Numbered from the stretch's first letter, positions 27,933 to 39,987 are shown. The stretch: 64,000 nt of DNA from Pseudoalteromonas tunicata (GCF_002310815.1 NZ_CP011032.1:3202001-3266000); one strand, 5' to 3'. Numbers and translations: made by a program. The notes: generated from the letters alone by a model not told the origin.

Positions 27933-30900
27933 ATGAAACGGATGTCGCTTTATCTCCTTTATTTAACCCTTTTTTGCTGCCAACTATGCTTTTTTGCGAC
28001 AGCAAAGCAACATTTAATTATTGATAATAAAATAATTAATGGTGCTGAAATCCTACAAATTGAACAAGATTTTGCGGGTAACTTTTGGCTTGCAACAACA
28101 TCAGGTCTTTATCGGTTTGATGGCATTAATTTTGAAAAAATCAACGCAACCCATTTGCCTGGGCTAGTTGGTGATGCATATTCAGAAATTACCAGTAACA
28201 AAGATTACATTTGGTTGGCGAGCAATTTAGGCCTTGAACAAATATCAATTAAAAATCAGAGTAGCCAACATCTCTATCATGGCCCAGTCAGCAGTTTGGC
28301 ACTGGATAAACAGGGAGTAATTTGGTTTTTAAGCCAAGGAAAATTGCATTTTTATAACCGAGAACAGCAAACAATAGAACAAATTAACCTGCCTATGGGC
28401 ATAGCCAATCAATTTAGCCTTGTTTCTGATCATTTACTATGGCTTGCAAACTCAAACCAACAGCTTTTTATGATTGATACTTTAAGTAATGTTATTTTAG
28501 CATCACATCTCGTTGCTGATGGTATTAAGCATATTTCCGTCGATAGCCAAGCAAGAACATGGTTAATAACACGAAAAAATCAACTCCTACAAATTAAAGA
28601 CCTTCAATTAAAACCCTATTTAGCCTTATCCGAAATAAGTATAAAAGCACTCAAACACACCCTTAATGGATATTTTTATTACGCAACTAATAATGGGATT
28701 TTTAAACACGATAGTCTTAATGAAATGGATATGGCGATTGATGCTATACCAGCATCCACCTTAGATAAGAGCTATATAGACAACCAACAGCGGCTTTGGT
28801 TTAAAAATTCACACGGTCAGTGGGTAACCTCGTATACCCCATTAGTTTTGAAGTCAACCATTCCTACAGATCACCCATTAAGTGATTTACAGCAACTTAT
28901 CACTAAAAACATTACAGCAGGAACTGCGTTTAATAACATCATCAATTATCAAGAGCATCAATGGTTTTTGAGCCGTTATGATGGGGTTTATCTATTTGAT
29001 TCGCAGTTAAAGGAATTAAAAAAAATATCAATGGAGCAAGGTGTTAAGCATTTAGCGCTAGCCAATAATCAGCTGTGGTTAAGTACCGATGAAAATATTT
29101 TTTACCTAAATTTAAATGATTTTAACAGAGGTGCTAAATTAACGTTTGAAGGGATCAGCGCCATTGCGCACTATCAATTTAATGAAGTTATTTTCACTAC
29201 CAACAAACACCTTTATCACATCAAAAACAACCAAACACGGTTGCTTTACTCGTTACCAAACACAGTTTCAGACATTAATGACTTACGTTATGATGCGCTT
29301 AATAATGCATTTCTTTTTGCAACTGAAAACGGTCTTTGGCGTTTAAAAAATGAAGAATTAGTTAATGGTAAATTTGAGTTGCTGCTTGAAGGCAAAATCA
29401 CAAAAATAGCCGCGAATACTTTAGCTAAAGATTGGTTATTGTATAACCAACACGTCGCTTTATTTGACGCAACTGCGATGCAGCTTGAATACATAGACAA
29501 TCAAGTAACGGATAATTTTTTACTAAATTTCTTACCGTACAAACAACAATTATTGCTAAGCCACAACCAATCGTTATTTTTATTAAAACCACAACAAACA
29601 ACCCAGCAGCTAACCGATAGATTAAGGCTCTCTGAAGTCAATTTCTCCCATAATGGACAAAATTCATTACTGTTTCCATCTAATACAATATCACTACCAA
29701 ACAATGCACAAAACATTCAACTAAAAATAGCTGCACAACTGCCAAATGAAGCAAAACTGTTTAATTTAAAATATCGTTTTAAACCAAACACCGAATGGCT
29801 AGACTTGGCACCAAACCAAGCAACACTAAACCTAATATCCTTGCCGCAAGGCACTCATAACCTTCAAATACAAAATGATGGACAACCATCATTACAAACA
29901 ATCGATTTAACGCTTATTAGCGAAGATACAAAACAACTTAACTTTTCGCTATTTTATGCTGCACTTTTACTGCTAGCCTTTATTTTATTATTTTGGTTTA
30001 TCAACAAAAATAGAGCGATAAAAAATAAAACTCTCACATATTCACTGTTAAATCAGACCAAAGAAGCAGTCTGGATTGCAGATCACAATTTAAAAATTAT
30101 TGAAGTAAATGCCGTTTTTAGTCTATTAACTGGCTTTAAAAAACTAGAGTTAATAGGAAAATCAGCGCGAATCTACAATCAAAAAGGACGAGATTTAAAA
30201 CTAGAACAGCTCATTTTTCGAGAACTCCAAACCCATAACTTTTGGTCTGGACAGATTTGGAGCCAACGCAAGAATGGCGAGGACTTTTATTTAGATTTAA
30301 CAATCACTAAAACCGAGCAAAAGTCATTTTTCAACTTTAAAAACAAATTAATGTATATAGGAATGTTTACGGATCAAACCGTAAAAAAACGTAACGAAAA
30401 AGAATTACAACGCCTTGCAACTCGCGACCCAATTACAGGGCTGGCTAACCGTACTTTATTTATTGAACACTTAAGCAAAGCAATTAATGATAGTAAAGAT
30501 GCCCATCCAAACTTTGCCTTATTATTTTTAGATTTAGATAATTTCCATAAAATTAATGAATCTCTAGGACATACCGAAGGTGATAATTTACTGAAACTAG
30601 TGAGCGACCGAATAGCGCAAAACCTTGATAGTAGCTGTACTTTAGCTCGCTTAGGTGGGGATGAATTTGCCATCCTAATTCCACCTTATCTGTATTCAAG
30701 TATGACTATCTTTTACCTCAAAAGAATAGCTGACAAGTTATTAACTCAAATTAACCACTTTACCTTAAACAATATTGAAGTCAGCGTTTCATCAAGTATC
30801 GGTATCGCGCTTTTTCCTGATAATGGCCTTGATTCCGAAAGCCTAATGCGAAGTGCAGACAGCGCACTTAACTACGCTAAACGCAATGGTAAAAACTCTT

Positions 30901-31736
30901 TTCAGTTTTACGATAAGCGTCTTAAAACAGCGAATGTACAAACACTTTCAAAAGAAAGCGCCCTATTTCATGCGATTGAAAATCAAGAATTTATCCTTTA
31001 CTACCAACCTAAATTTAATACGCTAACCAATAAAATAGTTGGTTATGAAGCATTGGTTCGCTGGCCTCAAGCTGATGGCACAGTGGTTGGCCCGGGTGAG
31101 TTTATACCAATTGCAGAGCAAAATGGCGCTATCATTCCTTTAACAAAAGTGCTTGTTCAACAAGCATTTAAACAAACGAAAATATGGTATGAACAAGGAA
31201 AACTCGAAGGACGCATTGCAATTAATCTATCAGCTGTCCATTTTCAACAAGCAAGCCTGATTGAGGATTTAGCTCATTACTTATCAATATTTAATATCAG
31301 TGGCCGTCACTTCGAACTAGAAATAACCGAAAGTGCAATGATGCAAGATCCTGAGTTTGCTCTAAACCAAATGAATAAATTAAAAACCCTTGGTTTTTCA
31401 ATCGCGTTAGATGACTTTGGTACTGGGCATTCTTCTTTAAGTTATTTAAAGAAATTTCCAATTGATACACTTAAAATTGACCGTTCATTTATTATTGATA
31501 TCACGACCAGTGAGCAAGATCGTAACATTACTTCAACTATAATTCGCTTAGCTAAGTATTTGAACATTAGTGTCGTCAGTGAAGGCGTAGAGACTTATGC
31601 GCAAGCCTACTTGCTTCATGTGATGGGTTGTAATGTGGTGCAAGGCTATTACTTTAGCGCGCCGGTTGCGGTACAAGAAATTGAAAATTTGAAAATTACC
31701 AAAAAAATCAAACTTTCAGATCAAAAGGCTGGTTAA
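27933..31736 (+). CDS. Periplasmic beta-propeller sensor with PAS-GGDEF-EAL output
   Basis: This 1267-residue membrane protein has a signal peptide (about 1-25). About 600 residues of two-component-regulator-propeller repeats follow (for example [34 protein letters not shown]), then a Y_Y_Y-like linker ([14 protein letters not shown]). One membrane helix lies near 670-690, PAS near 705-815, GGDEF with intact [11 protein letters not shown] near 908, and EAL with YEALVRW near 1039, [11 protein letters not shown] and SEGVE. Such propellers usually sense polysaccharide-derived ligands in front of histidine kinases; here the output is c-di-GMP turnover. The 3' end overlaps gpsA by 4 bases. Confidence 0.9.
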   Translation: MKRMSLYLLYLTLFCCQLCFFATAKQHLIIDNKIINGAEILQIEQDFAGNFWLATTSGLYRFDGINFEKINATHLPGLVGDAYSEITSNKDYIWLASNLGLEQISIKNQSSQHLYHGPVSSLALDKQGVIWFLSQGKLHFYNREQQTIEQINLPMGIANQFSLVSDHLLWLANSNQQLFMIDTLSNVILASHLVADGIKHISVDSQARTWLITRKNQLLQIKDLQLKPYLALSEISIKALKHTLNGYFYYATNNGIFKHDSLNEMDMAIDAIPASTLDKSYIDNQQRLWFKNSHGQWVTSYTPLVLKSTIPTDHPLSDLQQLITKNITAGTAFNNIINYQEHQWFLSRYDGVYLFDSQLKELKKISMEQGVKHLALANNQLWLSTDENIFYLNLNDFNRGAKLTFEGISAIAHYQFNEVIFTTNKHLYHIKNNQTRLLYSLPNTVSDINDLRYDALNNAFLFATENGLWRLKNEELVNGKFELLLEGKITKIAANTLAKDWLLYNQHVALFDATAMQLEYIDNQVTDNFLLNFLPYKQQLLLSHNQSLFLLKPQQTTQQLTDRLRLSEVNFSHNGQNSLLFPSNTISLPNNAQNIQLKIAAQLPNEAKLFNLKYRFKPNTEWLDLAPNQATLNLISLPQGTHNLQIQNDGQPSLQTIDLTLISEDTKQLNFSLFYAALLLLAFILLFWFINKNRAIKNKTLTYSLLNQTKEAVWIADHNLKIIEVNAVFSLLTGFKKLELIGKSARIYNQKGRDLKLEQLIFRELQTHNFWSGQIWSQRKNGEDFYLDLTITKTEQKSFFNFKNKLMYIGMFTDQTVKKRNEKELQRLATRDPITGLANRTLFIEHLSKAINDSKDAHPNFALLFLDLDNFHKINESLGHTEGDNLLKLVSDRIAQNLDSSCTLARLGGDEFAILIPPYLYSSMTIFYLKRIADKLLTQINHFTLNNIEVSVSSSIGIALFPDNGLDSESLMRSADSALNYAKRNGKNSFQFYDKRLKTANVQTLSKESALFHAIENQEFILYYQPKFNTLTNKIVGYEALVRWPQADGTVVGPGEFIPIAEQNGAIIPLTKVLVQQAFKQTKIWYEQGKLEGRIAINLSAVHFQQASLIEDLAHYLSIFNISGRHFELEITESAMMQDPEFALNQMNKLKTLGFSIALDDFGTGHSSLSYLKKFPIDTLKIDRSFIIDITTSEQDRNITSTIIRLAKYLNISVVSEGVETYAQAYLLHVMGCNVVQGYYFSAPVAVQEIENLKITKKIKLSDQKAG

Positions 31737-32743
31737 CTCTCAGCCTTTTTTTCTCTACCTAATAACGACATTGCTGCTTCTTTAACATTTTTACCTTCGT
31801 ACAAAACTTGATAAATCTGTTCGGTTATTGGCATTTCTACTCCAACACGTTTAGCAAGTAAATATACTTCTTTAGTATTACGATATCCTTCAACGACTTG
31901 GCCAATTTCAGTTTGCGCTTTTTCGACATCAGACCCCTGACCTAACGCTAGGCCAAAACGACGATTGCGAGATTGGTTATCAGTACAAGTTAAAATTAAA
32001 TCACCTAAACCGGCCATACCCATAAAGGTGTCAGGTTTTGCCCCCATGGCACAGCCTAAACGGCACATTTCTGCAAGTCCGCGGGTGATTAAAGCGGTAC
32101 GTGCATTAGCACCAAAGCCAAATCCATCAGAAATACCAGCGCCAATGGCAATCACGTTTTTGACCGCTCCGCCCAGTTGTACGCCAATAAAATCATCATT
32201 ACTATAAACACGAAATGAACGCCCGCAATGAAGATAATCAGACAGTTGTTTAACAAATAACGGATCAGTTGAAGAAACAGAAATTGCTGTAGGTAAGCCC
32301 ATCGCCATTTCTTTAGCAAAGGTTGGCCCTGAAACAACAGCTAGGGAAATTTCATCCCCCAGAATCTCTCTGGCAACATCTTGTAATAATCGACCAGTAT
32401 TAGGCTCAAGTCCTTTTGTCGCCCAGGCAACTTTACTACCTGGCTGTAAAAAAGGTTTAATACTAATCAGTGCTTGTGCAAAAGCATGGCTTGGCACTAC
32501 CACCAAAATAGTATTAGATTGGCTAACCACTGTTTGTAGATCCGATTCTAATGACAATGATTCAGGAAAAGCGGCACCTGGCAAATAACGCTCATTTGCA
32601 CGATCTTTTGCCAAAGTTTCGATATGGCTTGCATCACGTCCCCAAAGGCCTATTGCATGGTTATTTCTAGCCAAACAAATAGCAAGGGCGGTCCCATACG
32701 AGCCCGCCCCTAAGACTGACACAGCGTATTTAGCTGTTGTCAT
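31733..32743 (-). CDS. gpsA: Glycerol-3-phosphate dehydrogenase [NAD(P)+]
   Basis: GpsA reduces dihydroxyacetone phosphate to sn-glycerol-3-phosphate for phospholipid synthesis. The 336-residue protein begins with the Rossmann motif [13 protein letters not shown]. It has [15 protein letters not shown], the catalytic Lys region [12 protein letters not shown] and the substrate loop with GLGDLILTC. It starts 2 bases after the secB stop, as the last gene of yibN-grxC-secB-gpsA, the same order as in E. coli. Confidence 0.97.
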   Translation of the reverse strand: MTTAKYAVSVLGAGSYGTALAICLARNNHAIGLWGRDASHIETLAKDRANERYLPGAAFPESLSLESDLQTVVSQSNTILVVVPSHAFAQALISIKPFLQPGSKVAWATKGLEPNTGRLLQDVAREILGDEISLAVVSGPTFAKEMAMGLPTAISVSSTDPLFVKQLSDYLHCGRSFRVYSNDDFIGVQLGGAVKNVIAIGAGISDGFGFGANARTALITRGLAEMCRLGCAMGAKPDTFMGMAGLGDLILTCTDNQSRNRRFGLALGQGSDVEKAQTEIGQVVEGYRNTKEVYLLAKRVGVEMPITEQIYQVLYEGKNVKEAAMSLLGREKKAES

Positions 32744-32745
32744 AA

Positions 32746-33231
32746 TTATGCGTCTGCTTGAACCTGCTCAGCTTGAGCTGCACGCTGCTGAACATATTGA
32801 CCAAATAATGCGTCAAAGTTAACAGGCGCTAAATTTAATTGTGGGAATGTGCCACGATTAACTAAATTTGAAACCGCTTCACGCGCATATGGGAATAATG
32901 TATTTGGACAGAATGCACCTAACATGTGTGCTAGTTGGCCTTCTTCAACAGCAGTAATGGTGAAGATACCCGCTTGTTGTACTTCACATAAAAATGCTGT
33001 TTCGTCACCGATAGTTGCTGTCACAGTTAACGCTAAAACAACTTCAAATACACCCTCGTCTAAACGAGCTGAACGAGTGTCTAGATCTAATTTAACTTCA
33101 GGCGTCCATTCTTTTTGAAAAATTGCAGGTGAATTAGGCGTCTCAAAAGAAATATCTTTTGTATAAATACGTTGAATTGCGAACTGAGGGCCTACTTGCT
33201 CTTGCGCTGCATTTTGATCATGTTCTGCCAT
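32746..33231 (-). CDS. secB: Protein-export chaperone SecB
   Basis: SecB keeps precursor proteins unfolded and hands them to SecA. The 161-residue acidic protein shows the core [19 protein letters not shown] and [18 protein letters not shown], highly conserved in the family. Its usual partners grxC and gpsA flank it in the same operon. Confidence 0.97.
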   Translation of the reverse strand: MAEHDQNAAQEQVGPQFAIQRIYTKDISFETPNSPAIFQKEWTPEVKLDLDTRSARLDEGVFEVVLALTVTATIGDETAFLCEVQQAGIFTITAVEEGQLAHMLGAFCPNTLFPYAREAVSNLVNRGTFPQLNLAPVNFDALFGQYVQQRAAQAEQVQADA

Positions 33232-33255
33232 GTTACTTCCTATTGAATTTATTAA

Positions 33256-33513
33256 TTATTTGAGCAAAGTATCAAGTTTACCCTGCGAATCTAGCGCCAT
33301 CATATCATCACAACCACCGATATGTTGATCACCAATAAAAATTTGTGGCACCGTATAACCACCATTTGCTTTTGCTACCATTTCATCACGAAGTTCAGGC
33401 TGCTTGCCAATATCAAACTCGGTAAATGGAACACCTTTACTGCTTAAAAGTGCTTTTGCACGAATGCAGTAAGGGCAATAATCTTTAGTATAAATAACGA
33501 CTGTTGCAGCCAT
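33256..33513 (-). CDS. grxC: Glutaredoxin 3
   Basis: The 85-residue glutaredoxin has the redox site C13-P-Y-C16, the TVPQIFI cis-Pro motif and GGCDDMMAL for glutathione binding. It reduces disulfides and glutathione mixed disulfides in the cytoplasm. It lies 3 bases after yibN and 24 bases before secB. Confidence 0.96.
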   Translation of the reverse strand: MAATVVIYTKDYCPYCIRAKALLSSKGVPFTEFDIGKQPELRDEMVAKANGGYTVPQIFIGDQHIGGCDDMMALDSQGKLDTLLK

Positions 33514-33516
33514 TGT

Positions 33517-33948
33517 TTAACGCTCCGTGGTCATTGGTAAACCAGCACTTTGCCAAGCACCGATCCCACCTGAAAGAATAAAAACGTGCTCAAAACCAGC
33601 TTTGTGTAAATTATCAGCTACGCCTGAAGCAGTCATTCCTGTATTGCATACGACTATAATGGGCGCATTTTTTAGCTTTTCAAGCGCAGAAAACTCTTTT
33701 TCTTTCGCTTTTTCAGCACTTAAATGAACTGAGCTTGCAATGTGACCTGTATTAAAATCTTTTAAAGCACGAATATCAACCGCAGTTGCATTTTCACGAT
33801 TGATTAACAACGTTAATTGCTGAGGATTAATATGCTTAATTGCTGAAAATCTCGCTTTGAACCAACCTAAGACAATCGCCATAACTAAACCGATCCAGAT
33901 CAAACTTAAGATCGGATGATTTCCGATAAATTCTACGAATTGTGCCAT
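33517..33948 (-). CDS. yibN: Membrane-anchored rhodanese-like protein YibN
   Basis: The 143-residue protein has one N-terminal membrane helix (about 10-30) and a rhodanese domain with Cys101 in VVCNTGMTASGVA. The ATG at 33948 is chosen because GGAAGG stands just before it and the protein then matches YibN in length; an in-frame extension to 34065 would run into the promoter region. YibN heads the operon with grxC-secB-gpsA. The sulfur acceptor is unknown. Confidence 0.9.
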   Translation of the reverse strand: MAQFVEFIGNHPILSLIWIGLVMAIVLGWFKARFSAIKHINPQQLTLLINRENATAVDIRALKDFNTGHIASSVHLSAEKAKEKEFSALEKLKNAPIIVVCNTGMTASGVADNLHKAGFEHVFILSGGIGAWQSAGLPMTTER

Positions 33949-34230
33949 TGACCTTCCACTTTTCTTATTTAAGTTTATATAAAACGCGTAAGTATACACG
34001 CTTAGCACTAAGATACCAGCCTCTGAGATAAAGCCAAACCGACTCTCTGAACAGTTTTTACTCACTTGTAAAAAGCTCGTTGCGGCGGCAATTTTATACC
34101 TTAATATTTTATATCTATAAAGGTGAATTATTTTAATATCTCAGTTTCTTTGCTGAATAAAAAAACAAAAAACGGTATGCTAAGGCCATTCATTTCAAAA
34201 TTTGATTTGCGCCAAAGCACAGGAGCTGTA

Positions 34231-35775
34231 ATGACATTGAAAAAAAAGCCTTTAGTATTGATAATCTTAGATGGCTGGGGCTATAGAGAAGACCCAGAAA
34301 GTAATGCCATTTTAGCTGCAAACACTCCTGTGATGGATAAATTATGGCAGACCTGTCCAAGTACCTTAATATCAGGTTCAGGCCTTGATGTTGGCTTACC
34401 ACCAGGTCAAATGGGTAACTCAGAAGTTGGCCATGTCAATTTAGGTGCAGGTCGAATCGTATATCAAGATTTCACGCGCATTACAAAATCAATCGCTGAT
34501 GGTGATTTCTTTGAAAACCCAACATTTGTTAATGCAATAGACCAAGCCGTTAAGAATAATAAAGCTGTTCATTTAATGGGTCTATTAAGCCCCGGAGGTG
34601 TTCACAGCCATGTTGATCATATTTTAGCAACTATTGAACTGGCAGCTAAACGTGGCGCCAAAGCGGTTTATTTACATGCTTTTTTAGATGGCCGAGATAC
34701 AGCTCCTCGTAGTGCACAAGAATCGATTGATTTAGTTGATAAAAAATTCAATGAATTACAATGTGGTCGTATTGCTTCTCTGATCGGCCGTTATTACGCA
34801 ATGGATCGAGATAATCGCTGGGATCGCGTTGAAAAAGCATACAACCTAATGACTCAAGCGAGCGCTGAATATCACTTTAATGATGCCACTTCAGCACTTA
34901 AAGCAGCATATAACCGTAATGAAAATGATGAATTTGTTGCGGCCACCAGTATAACGCCAGCAAAGCAAGATACAGCTCAAATAAATGATGGCGATGCTGT
35001 TCTATTTTTAAACTTCAGAGCCGATCGCGCTCGTCAAATGAGTCGCGTATTTGTTGATAAAAACTTTGATGGTTTTGTAAAACAAAAAGCACCTGAATTA
35101 GCCGCATTTGTCACCATGACCGAATATGCCAAAGATATTCCAGCACCTTCTGCTTTCCCATCGGTTGCATTAACAAATGTACTCGGTGAGTGGTTAGCAA
35201 AGCACAATAAAACGCAATTGCGCATTTCTGAAACCGAAAAATATGCTCATGTAACATTTTTCTTTAGCGGCGGTCGAGAAGCATTGTTTGAAGGTGAAGA
35301 TCGTATTTTAATCCCTTCACCTCAAGTGGCAACTTATGACCTACAACCCGAAATGAATTCAGAAATGCTGACAGATAAACTGGTTGAAGCAATTCATGCA
35401 GGTCAACATGATGTCATTATTTGTAATTACCCAAATGGTGACATGGTTGGTCACTCAGGCGTATTTAGTGCGGCAGTAAAAGCCTGCGAGGCCGTAGATC
35501 ATTGTATTGGTAGAGTAATTGAAGCCTTAACACAAACGGGCGGCGAAGCGCTTATCACGGCTGATCATGGAAATGCTGAACAAATGCAAAATGAAGAAAC
35601 TGGACAAGCGCACACTGCGCACACGAGTGAACCAGTTCCTTTTATTTATTTTGGACGCCAAGCTCAGGCTTATTCAGATAAAAAGCTCAGTGATGTTGCT
35701 CCAACCATGCTGCATTTACTCGGTATGGCTCAACCAGAGGAAATGACTGGCACAACAATCATGCAAGTACAATAA
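34231..35775 (+). CDS. gpmI: Phosphoglycerate mutase, cofactor-independent
   Basis: GpmI interconverts 3- and 2-phosphoglycerate using two Mn ions and a phosphoserine intermediate. Start ATG 34231 has AGGAG six bases upstream and gives 514 residues, the usual length; an in-frame extension back to 34123 is not supported. Visible motifs are VLIILDGWG (metal Asp14), [16 protein letters not shown] with Ser64, [27 protein letters not shown] and [10 protein letters not shown]. It is first in gpmI-envC-ctpA-yibQ. Confidence 0.97.
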   Translation: MTLKKKPLVLIILDGWGYREDPESNAILAANTPVMDKLWQTCPSTLISGSGLDVGLPPGQMGNSEVGHVNLGAGRIVYQDFTRITKSIADGDFFENPTFVNAIDQAVKNNKAVHLMGLLSPGGVHSHVDHILATIELAAKRGAKAVYLHAFLDGRDTAPRSAQESIDLVDKKFNELQCGRIASLIGRYYAMDRDNRWDRVEKAYNLMTQASAEYHFNDATSALKAAYNRNENDEFVAATSITPAKQDTAQINDGDAVLFLNFRADRARQMSRVFVDKNFDGFVKQKAPELAAFVTMTEYAKDIPAPSAFPSVALTNVLGEWLAKHNKTQLRISETEKYAHVTFFFSGGREALFEGEDRILIPSPQVATYDLQPEMNSEMLTDKLVEAIHAGQHDVIICNYPNGDMVGHSGVFSAAVKACEAVDHCIGRVIEALTQTGGEALITADHGNAEQMQNEETGQAHTAHTSEPVPFIYFGRQAQAYSDKKLSDVAPTMLHLLGMAQPEEMTGTTIMQVQ

Positions 35776-35780
35776 ACGTT

Positions 35781-36923
35781 ATGGGTAATACAATAAAAAA
35801 AATAATCTTACCCTTAGTGTGCACCTTACTTTCATTGCCATTAGCCCACGCTAATGGCAATGAAACTCGCACCAAAGAAGATCTCGAACAAATCCAAAAA
35901 GAACTCAAGCTCAATGCTGAGCGCTTAGCAGCGCAAAAAACGCAAATAAGTCAACTTGAAGTAAACCTTAAAAATTCTGAATTTGAAATTGCACAAAATG
36001 CAAAATCACTCAAAGAGCTGCTTTTTTCAACCGAATTTAACCGCAATGAACAAATTGCACTTAAAGATAAAATTAATGAACTGACACAAAATAAATCAAC
36101 GCAGCAGGCTGCTCTTGCAGCACAGCTCAAAAGTGCCTTTATGACAGGCAGCCATGATTACAGCAAGTTGCTGTTAAATCAACAACAAGTCGCTAGTTTT
36201 GAACGTACTTTAAGCTACTACAGCTACCTTAACAATGCACGTTTACAGCAAATTGACGCCTTAAAAAATACGTTATTAGAACTCGCCAATACACAAGAAA
36301 AATTAAAAAATAGCGAGAATGAGTTAATTAAATTAGTCGCTGAACAAAAACAAAAACAAAAAGCCCTAGAGCTTGCGCAAAAAGATCGCAAAGAAAATTT
36401 AGCCCAGTTACAAAAACAATTTTCATCTACTTTGTCGGCTATTGATTATCTAAAACAAAATGAACAAGTACTTGTAGAAACGTTAGAAGCTTTGCATGAA
36501 GAAGCTAAAAAAATAATTAATTTAGATGGGCTTATGGCATTTAAAGGTCAACTCAATTGGCCAAGCAGAGGTAGACATAGCCATAAATTTGGCCAACACA
36601 AGCATGGCAATTTTAAATGGAAAGGAGTTGTGATTTCAGCCAAAGAAGGCAGCCCTGTTTCAACTATTCATGATGGTCAGGTCGTTTTTTCCGATTGGCT
36701 AAAAGGCTTTGGCTGGGTGATTGTAATTGATCATGGTGAAGGATTTATGAGCCTCTACGGTCACAATCAAGCCATTTTAAAAGAAGTGGGAGACAAGGTT
36801 ACCAAGGGAGAAGTCATCGCTTTAGTTGGACAAAGCGGTGGACAAAGCGATCCTAGTCTATACTTCGAAATACGGCATAAGGGAAGTGCGGTAAACCCCA
36901 CCACATGGTGCAAAAAACTATAA
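35781..36923 (+). CDS. envC: Murein hydrolase activator EnvC
   Basis: EnvC is a periplasmic activator of septal amidases, recruited by FtsEX. The 380-residue protein has a signal peptide (about 1-24) and a long coiled coil (about 28-240). The C-terminal LytM domain has RHSHKFGQHKHGNFKWKGV, LYGHNQAI and LYFEIRHKG. As in E. coli EnvC, the zinc-binding His/Asp set of active LytM enzymes is not intact, so it should be an activator rather than a hydrolase. ftsEX lies 4 kb away in this window. It starts 5 bases after the gpmI stop. Confidence 0.93.
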   Translation: MGNTIKKIILPLVCTLLSLPLAHANGNETRTKEDLEQIQKELKLNAERLAAQKTQISQLEVNLKNSEFEIAQNAKSLKELLFSTEFNRNEQIALKDKINELTQNKSTQQAALAAQLKSAFMTGSHDYSKLLLNQQQVASFERTLSYYSYLNNARLQQIDALKNTLLELANTQEKLKNSENELIKLVAEQKQKQKALELAQKDRKENLAQLQKQFSSTLSAIDYLKQNEQVLVETLEALHEEAKKIINLDGLMAFKGQLNWPSRGRHSHKFGQHKHGNFKWKGVVISAKEGSPVSTIHDGQVVFSDWLKGFGWVIVIDHGEGFMSLYGHNQAILKEVGDKVTKGEVIALVGQSGGQSDPSLYFEIRHKGSAVNPTTWCKKL

Positions 36924-36961
36924 TGTAAGTAGTTGGTTGCACTCGAATTAGGAGTAAGCCA

Positions 36962-38149
36962 ATGAAATATTTATCCCAATTCATTGTTTGTTTTTATCTA
37001 ACATTTACTCTCCCTAGCTCTGCGCAGGCTAATGAGCCTGCAGCTGAGCTGCAAGATATTTTAGAACATATCCAAGCTTTTTATGTCGATGAAATTGATC
37101 CTAAAAAGTTAAATCACACAGCGATAGATTCACTCATAAAACAACTTGATCCTCACTCGGACTATTTAGATCCTGAAGAATTAGAAGATTTATTTAATAT
37201 CGCAAATGGTCAATATACGGGCTTGGGCATTGAAGTTGAACAGCGAGATGAGCATATTATTATTGTATCCGCGCTGCCAAATTCACCGGCCTCACATGCA
37301 GGAATTAAAAAAGGCGATATTTTACTTAAAGTAAATAATGAAACTGTGATTAATGAGCCAATTAAAAAAGTGGCTGCACTAATCAGTAAATCAAAAACAC
37401 CTCAAATTAAGCTAGCGATAGCAAGAAGTGGCTATAGTGATGCGCTGCAATTTACCCTTGAAAGAGAAAAAATTGCAATTGAAAGCGTTTCTGGTCAGCT
37501 CAATGAACATGGCTATGCATCCATTCGGATCAGTAATTTTAATAATCACACCCTGCATGATTTGGCCAGACTATTAGCCCAATTAGCCAATGAAAATGGA
37601 CAAAATCTTAAGGGACTACTCATAGACCTACGTGACAATCCCGGTGGCGTTCTTGGTAGCGCGGTTGATATCTCTGATTTATTTTTGCAACATGGCACAA
37701 TAGTTACAACTAAAGGCCGCTTTTATGATGCTAATCATAAGTATTTGGCTAAAACAGGCGATGTACTTAATGGTGCGCCTATTGTTGTCCTCATTAATAA
37801 AGGCTCAGCTTCTGCGGCTGAGATTTTAGCTGGCGCATTAAAGGATAATCAACGAGCCATTGTAGTTGGCACTCGATCATATGGTAAAGGCTCTGTTCAA
37901 TCTCTCATCCCGCTTGGAGATGGCCATACAGCCCTAAAACTTACCACAGCTAAATATTACACTCCATCGGGTCAATCTATTGATGGCATTGGTATTGTGC
38001 CTGATATCGCAATAGAACAGAGTAAGCTGCCAAGTGAAGATGGCCAGACCTTGTTAAAAATGAGTAGCGGGAATAATAATCAACCCTTGCTTACCGCGTT
38101 TCGCGATGTACAATTGGAAGAAGCTCAAAAAATACTGAAAAAATATTAG
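36962..38149 (+). CDS. ctpA: Carboxy-terminal processing protease (S41 family)
   Basis: The 395-residue periplasmic serine protease has a signal peptide (about 1-24) and a PDZ domain (about 85-165, YTGLGIEVEQRD ... AGIKKGDILLKVN). The S41 catalytic domain has LIDLRDNPGGVL, the Ser in KGSASAAEILAGAL near 280 and the Lys in SYGKGSVQ. It is shorter than E. coli Prc and is CtpA-like. The envC-ctpA-yibQ order is widely conserved, suggesting a cell-wall maturation role. Confidence 0.92.
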   Translation: MKYLSQFIVCFYLTFTLPSSAQANEPAAELQDILEHIQAFYVDEIDPKKLNHTAIDSLIKQLDPHSDYLDPEELEDLFNIANGQYTGLGIEVEQRDEHIIIVSALPNSPASHAGIKKGDILLKVNNETVINEPIKKVAALISKSKTPQIKLAIARSGYSDALQFTLEREKIAIESVSGQLNEHGYASIRISNFNNHTLHDLARLLAQLANENGQNLKGLLIDLRDNPGGVLGSAVDISDLFLQHGTIVTTKGRFYDANHKYLAKTGDVLNGAPIVVLINKGSASAAEILAGALKDNQRAIVVGTRSYGKGSVQSLIPLGDGHTALKLTTAKYYTPSGQSIDGIGIVPDIAIEQSKLPSEDGQTLLKMSSGNNNQPLLTAFRDVQLEEAQKILKKY

Positions 38150-38251
38150 TTAAGGTATTTTGTTCTTTAAGGACAAAACAATAATAAAAATAACTGAGCA
38201 ACTCATTACTCAATACGTAATGGGTTGCCATAATAATAAAAAGATATAATT

Positions 38252-39025
38252 GTGCGCTTAAAACTCAGGATGCTTTCTTTGATAGCTTTAATGGTTAGCC
38301 ATTTTAGTTATGCAGGCCAAGTGGCCATCGTTATTGATGATATTGGATATCATGAACGAGATCTCGACGCTATCAACCTCCCAGGAGAGGTGTCTTTTTC
38401 TATTCTACCCTTTACTCCTTTTGCTAAATCATTTGCACAACAAGCACAATTGGCAAAAAAAGAAATGCTATTACATGTCCCCATGCAAGCGATTAGCGGC
38501 AAAGAGCTCGGGCCCGGTGCAATTACCTATGATATGAATAAAGAGCAGCTTCAACATATGCTCGCCCGTGCTTTGGATGATTTACCACAAGTAAAAGGTA
38601 TCAATAACCATATGGGGTCACTTCTAACCCAAAAAATAAAACCTATGTCTTGGACCATGGAAGTACTAAAAGAAAGGAATTTGTACTTTTTAGATAGTAA
38701 AACAACTCAGCATAGCCAAGCACAACATATGGCTAATTTATTTGGTGTAGATAACATCAGTCGTCATGTTTTTATCGATAACATTCCAAGTGAAAAACAA
38801 ATGACTTTTCGAATGAACCAGCTGATCCGCCTCGCAAAAAAGAATGATTACGCAATTGCAATTGCGCATCCTTACCCTGAAACATTGGCCTTTCTTGAAC
38901 AAGCATTACCAAAATTAGCTGAGCAAGGGATCAAGTTAGTTCCACTGTCAGATTTAGTTACTAAAAAATATGTACGTTTAGCTGCTTTAACTCAAGCGAA
39001 TCCGCAACAGCAAACCCAAGAATAA
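38252..39025 (+). CDS. yibQ: Divergent polysaccharide deacetylase family protein YibQ
   Basis: The 257-residue protein has a signal peptide (RLKLRMLSLIALMVSHFSYAG) and the divergent polysaccharide deacetylase fold. It has VAIVIDDIGYHERDLDAI with the Asp pair, LLHVPMQA and INNHMGSLLTQ. The enzymatic activity of this family is unproven. The start GTG 38252 has only a weak ribosome binding site; ATG 38270 is possible. It is last in the gpmI-envC-ctpA-yibQ group and is followed by a strong terminator. Confidence 0.88.
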   Translation: MRLKLRMLSLIALMVSHFSYAGQVAIVIDDIGYHERDLDAINLPGEVSFSILPFTPFAKSFAQQAQLAKKEMLLHVPMQAISGKELGPGAITYDMNKEQLQHMLARALDDLPQVKGINNHMGSLLTQKIKPMSWTMEVLKERNLYFLDSKTTQHSQAQHMANLFGVDNISRHVFIDNIPSEKQMTFRMNQLIRLAKKNDYAIAIAHPYPETLAFLEQALPKLAEQGIKLVPLSDLVTKKYVRLAALTQANPQQQTQE

Positions 39026-39038
39026 GCCTTATAAAATA

Positions 39039-39070
39039 AAAAACCGCTTCAATTGAAGCGGTTTTTTTAT
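39039..39070. terminator. Bidirectional terminator yibQ/rpoH
   Basis: The 10-bp stem AAACCGCTTC / GAAGCGGTTT (39041-39064) has an AATT loop, A run before and T run after. It serves converging yibQ and rpoH. Confidence 0.92.
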
Positions 39071-39087
39071 TTTATTCAATTTATAAT

Positions 39088-39954
39088 TTAAGCCGTTAAC
39101 AGGTGCTGCAATTTCTTCATTGCTGTTTTCTCAAGCTGCCTAACACGTTCAGCTGAAACATCATATTTTACCGCTAAATCTTGTAGTGTAGCCTTGTCAT
39201 CACTTAACCAACGGGTCTGAACGATATCTTGAGAGCGTTCATCTAAACTTTTTAATGCGTGGAATAAACGATTGTGAGTTTGCTCTTCCCACTGCTCTTC
39301 TTCAATTTTATCGGCTAAATCAACACTATTATCTGTTAAATATTGCACAGGGGAATATTGCGTTGCAGAAGTTGAATCATCATCATCGGTTGTTAAGTCA
39401 AACACCATGTCTTGACTGCTCATTCGTGCTTCCATCTCACGTACATCTTTTTCTGTCACGCCTAATTCATTGGCAACTGTTGAAACTTCTTCAGGATTAA
39501 ACCAACCTAAACGCTTTTTATTCTTACGCAAATTAAAAAATAACTTACGCTGAGCTTTCGTAGTAGCAACTTTTACAATACGCCAATTTTTTAGCACATA
39601 TTCATGAATTTCAGCTTTAATCCAATGTACTGCAAATGATACCAAACGAACGCCTACAGTAGGGTCGAAGCGTTTTACAGCTTTCATTAAGCCGATATTC
39701 CCTTCTTGAATTAAATCAGCTTGTGGCAGTCCGTAGCCCGAATAACCTTTAGCTATGTGAGCAACAAAACGTAAATGCGACATGATAAGCTGTCTTGCAG
39801 CATCTAAGTCACCATCTTGCTGTAGTTTTACTGCTAATGCTTGTTCATCTTCAGCACTTAGCATTGCAATACCGCTAACAGCTTGAAGATATCCTTCCAT
39901 GCTGCCACTTTGCTGTGGAACTGTTAACATCATTGCTTGTAAATCTTTGCTCAT
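39088..39954 (-). CDS. rpoH: Heat-shock sigma factor RpoH (sigma-32)
   Basis: RpoH directs transcription of chaperone and protease genes. The 288-residue protein has region 2 ([30 protein letters not shown]), the RpoH-box QRKLFFNLR that binds DnaK/FtsH and distinguishes it from other sigma factors, and region 4 with [23 protein letters not shown] precedes the ATG. The leader carries a perfect CIRCE and a sigma-E-like promoter (separate entries), so its own synthesis looks heat-regulated at transcription. It follows ftsE-ftsX as in E. coli. Confidence 0.97.
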   Translation of the reverse strand: MSKDLQAMMLTVPQQSGSMEGYLQAVSGIAMLSAEDEQALAVKLQQDGDLDAARQLIMSHLRFVAHIAKGYSGYGLPQADLIQEGNIGLMKAVKRFDPTVGVRLVSFAVHWIKAEIHEYVLKNWRIVKVATTKAQRKLFFNLRKNKKRLGWFNPEEVSTVANELGVTEKDVREMEARMSSQDMVFDLTTDDDDSTSATQYSPVQYLTDNSVDLADKIEEEQWEEQTHNRLFHALKSLDERSQDIVQTRWLSDDKATLQDLAVKYDVSAERVRQLEKTAMKKLQHLLTA

Positions 39955-39987
39955 ATTTCACCTCTTGGGTCCATCTTTTAAACAATA

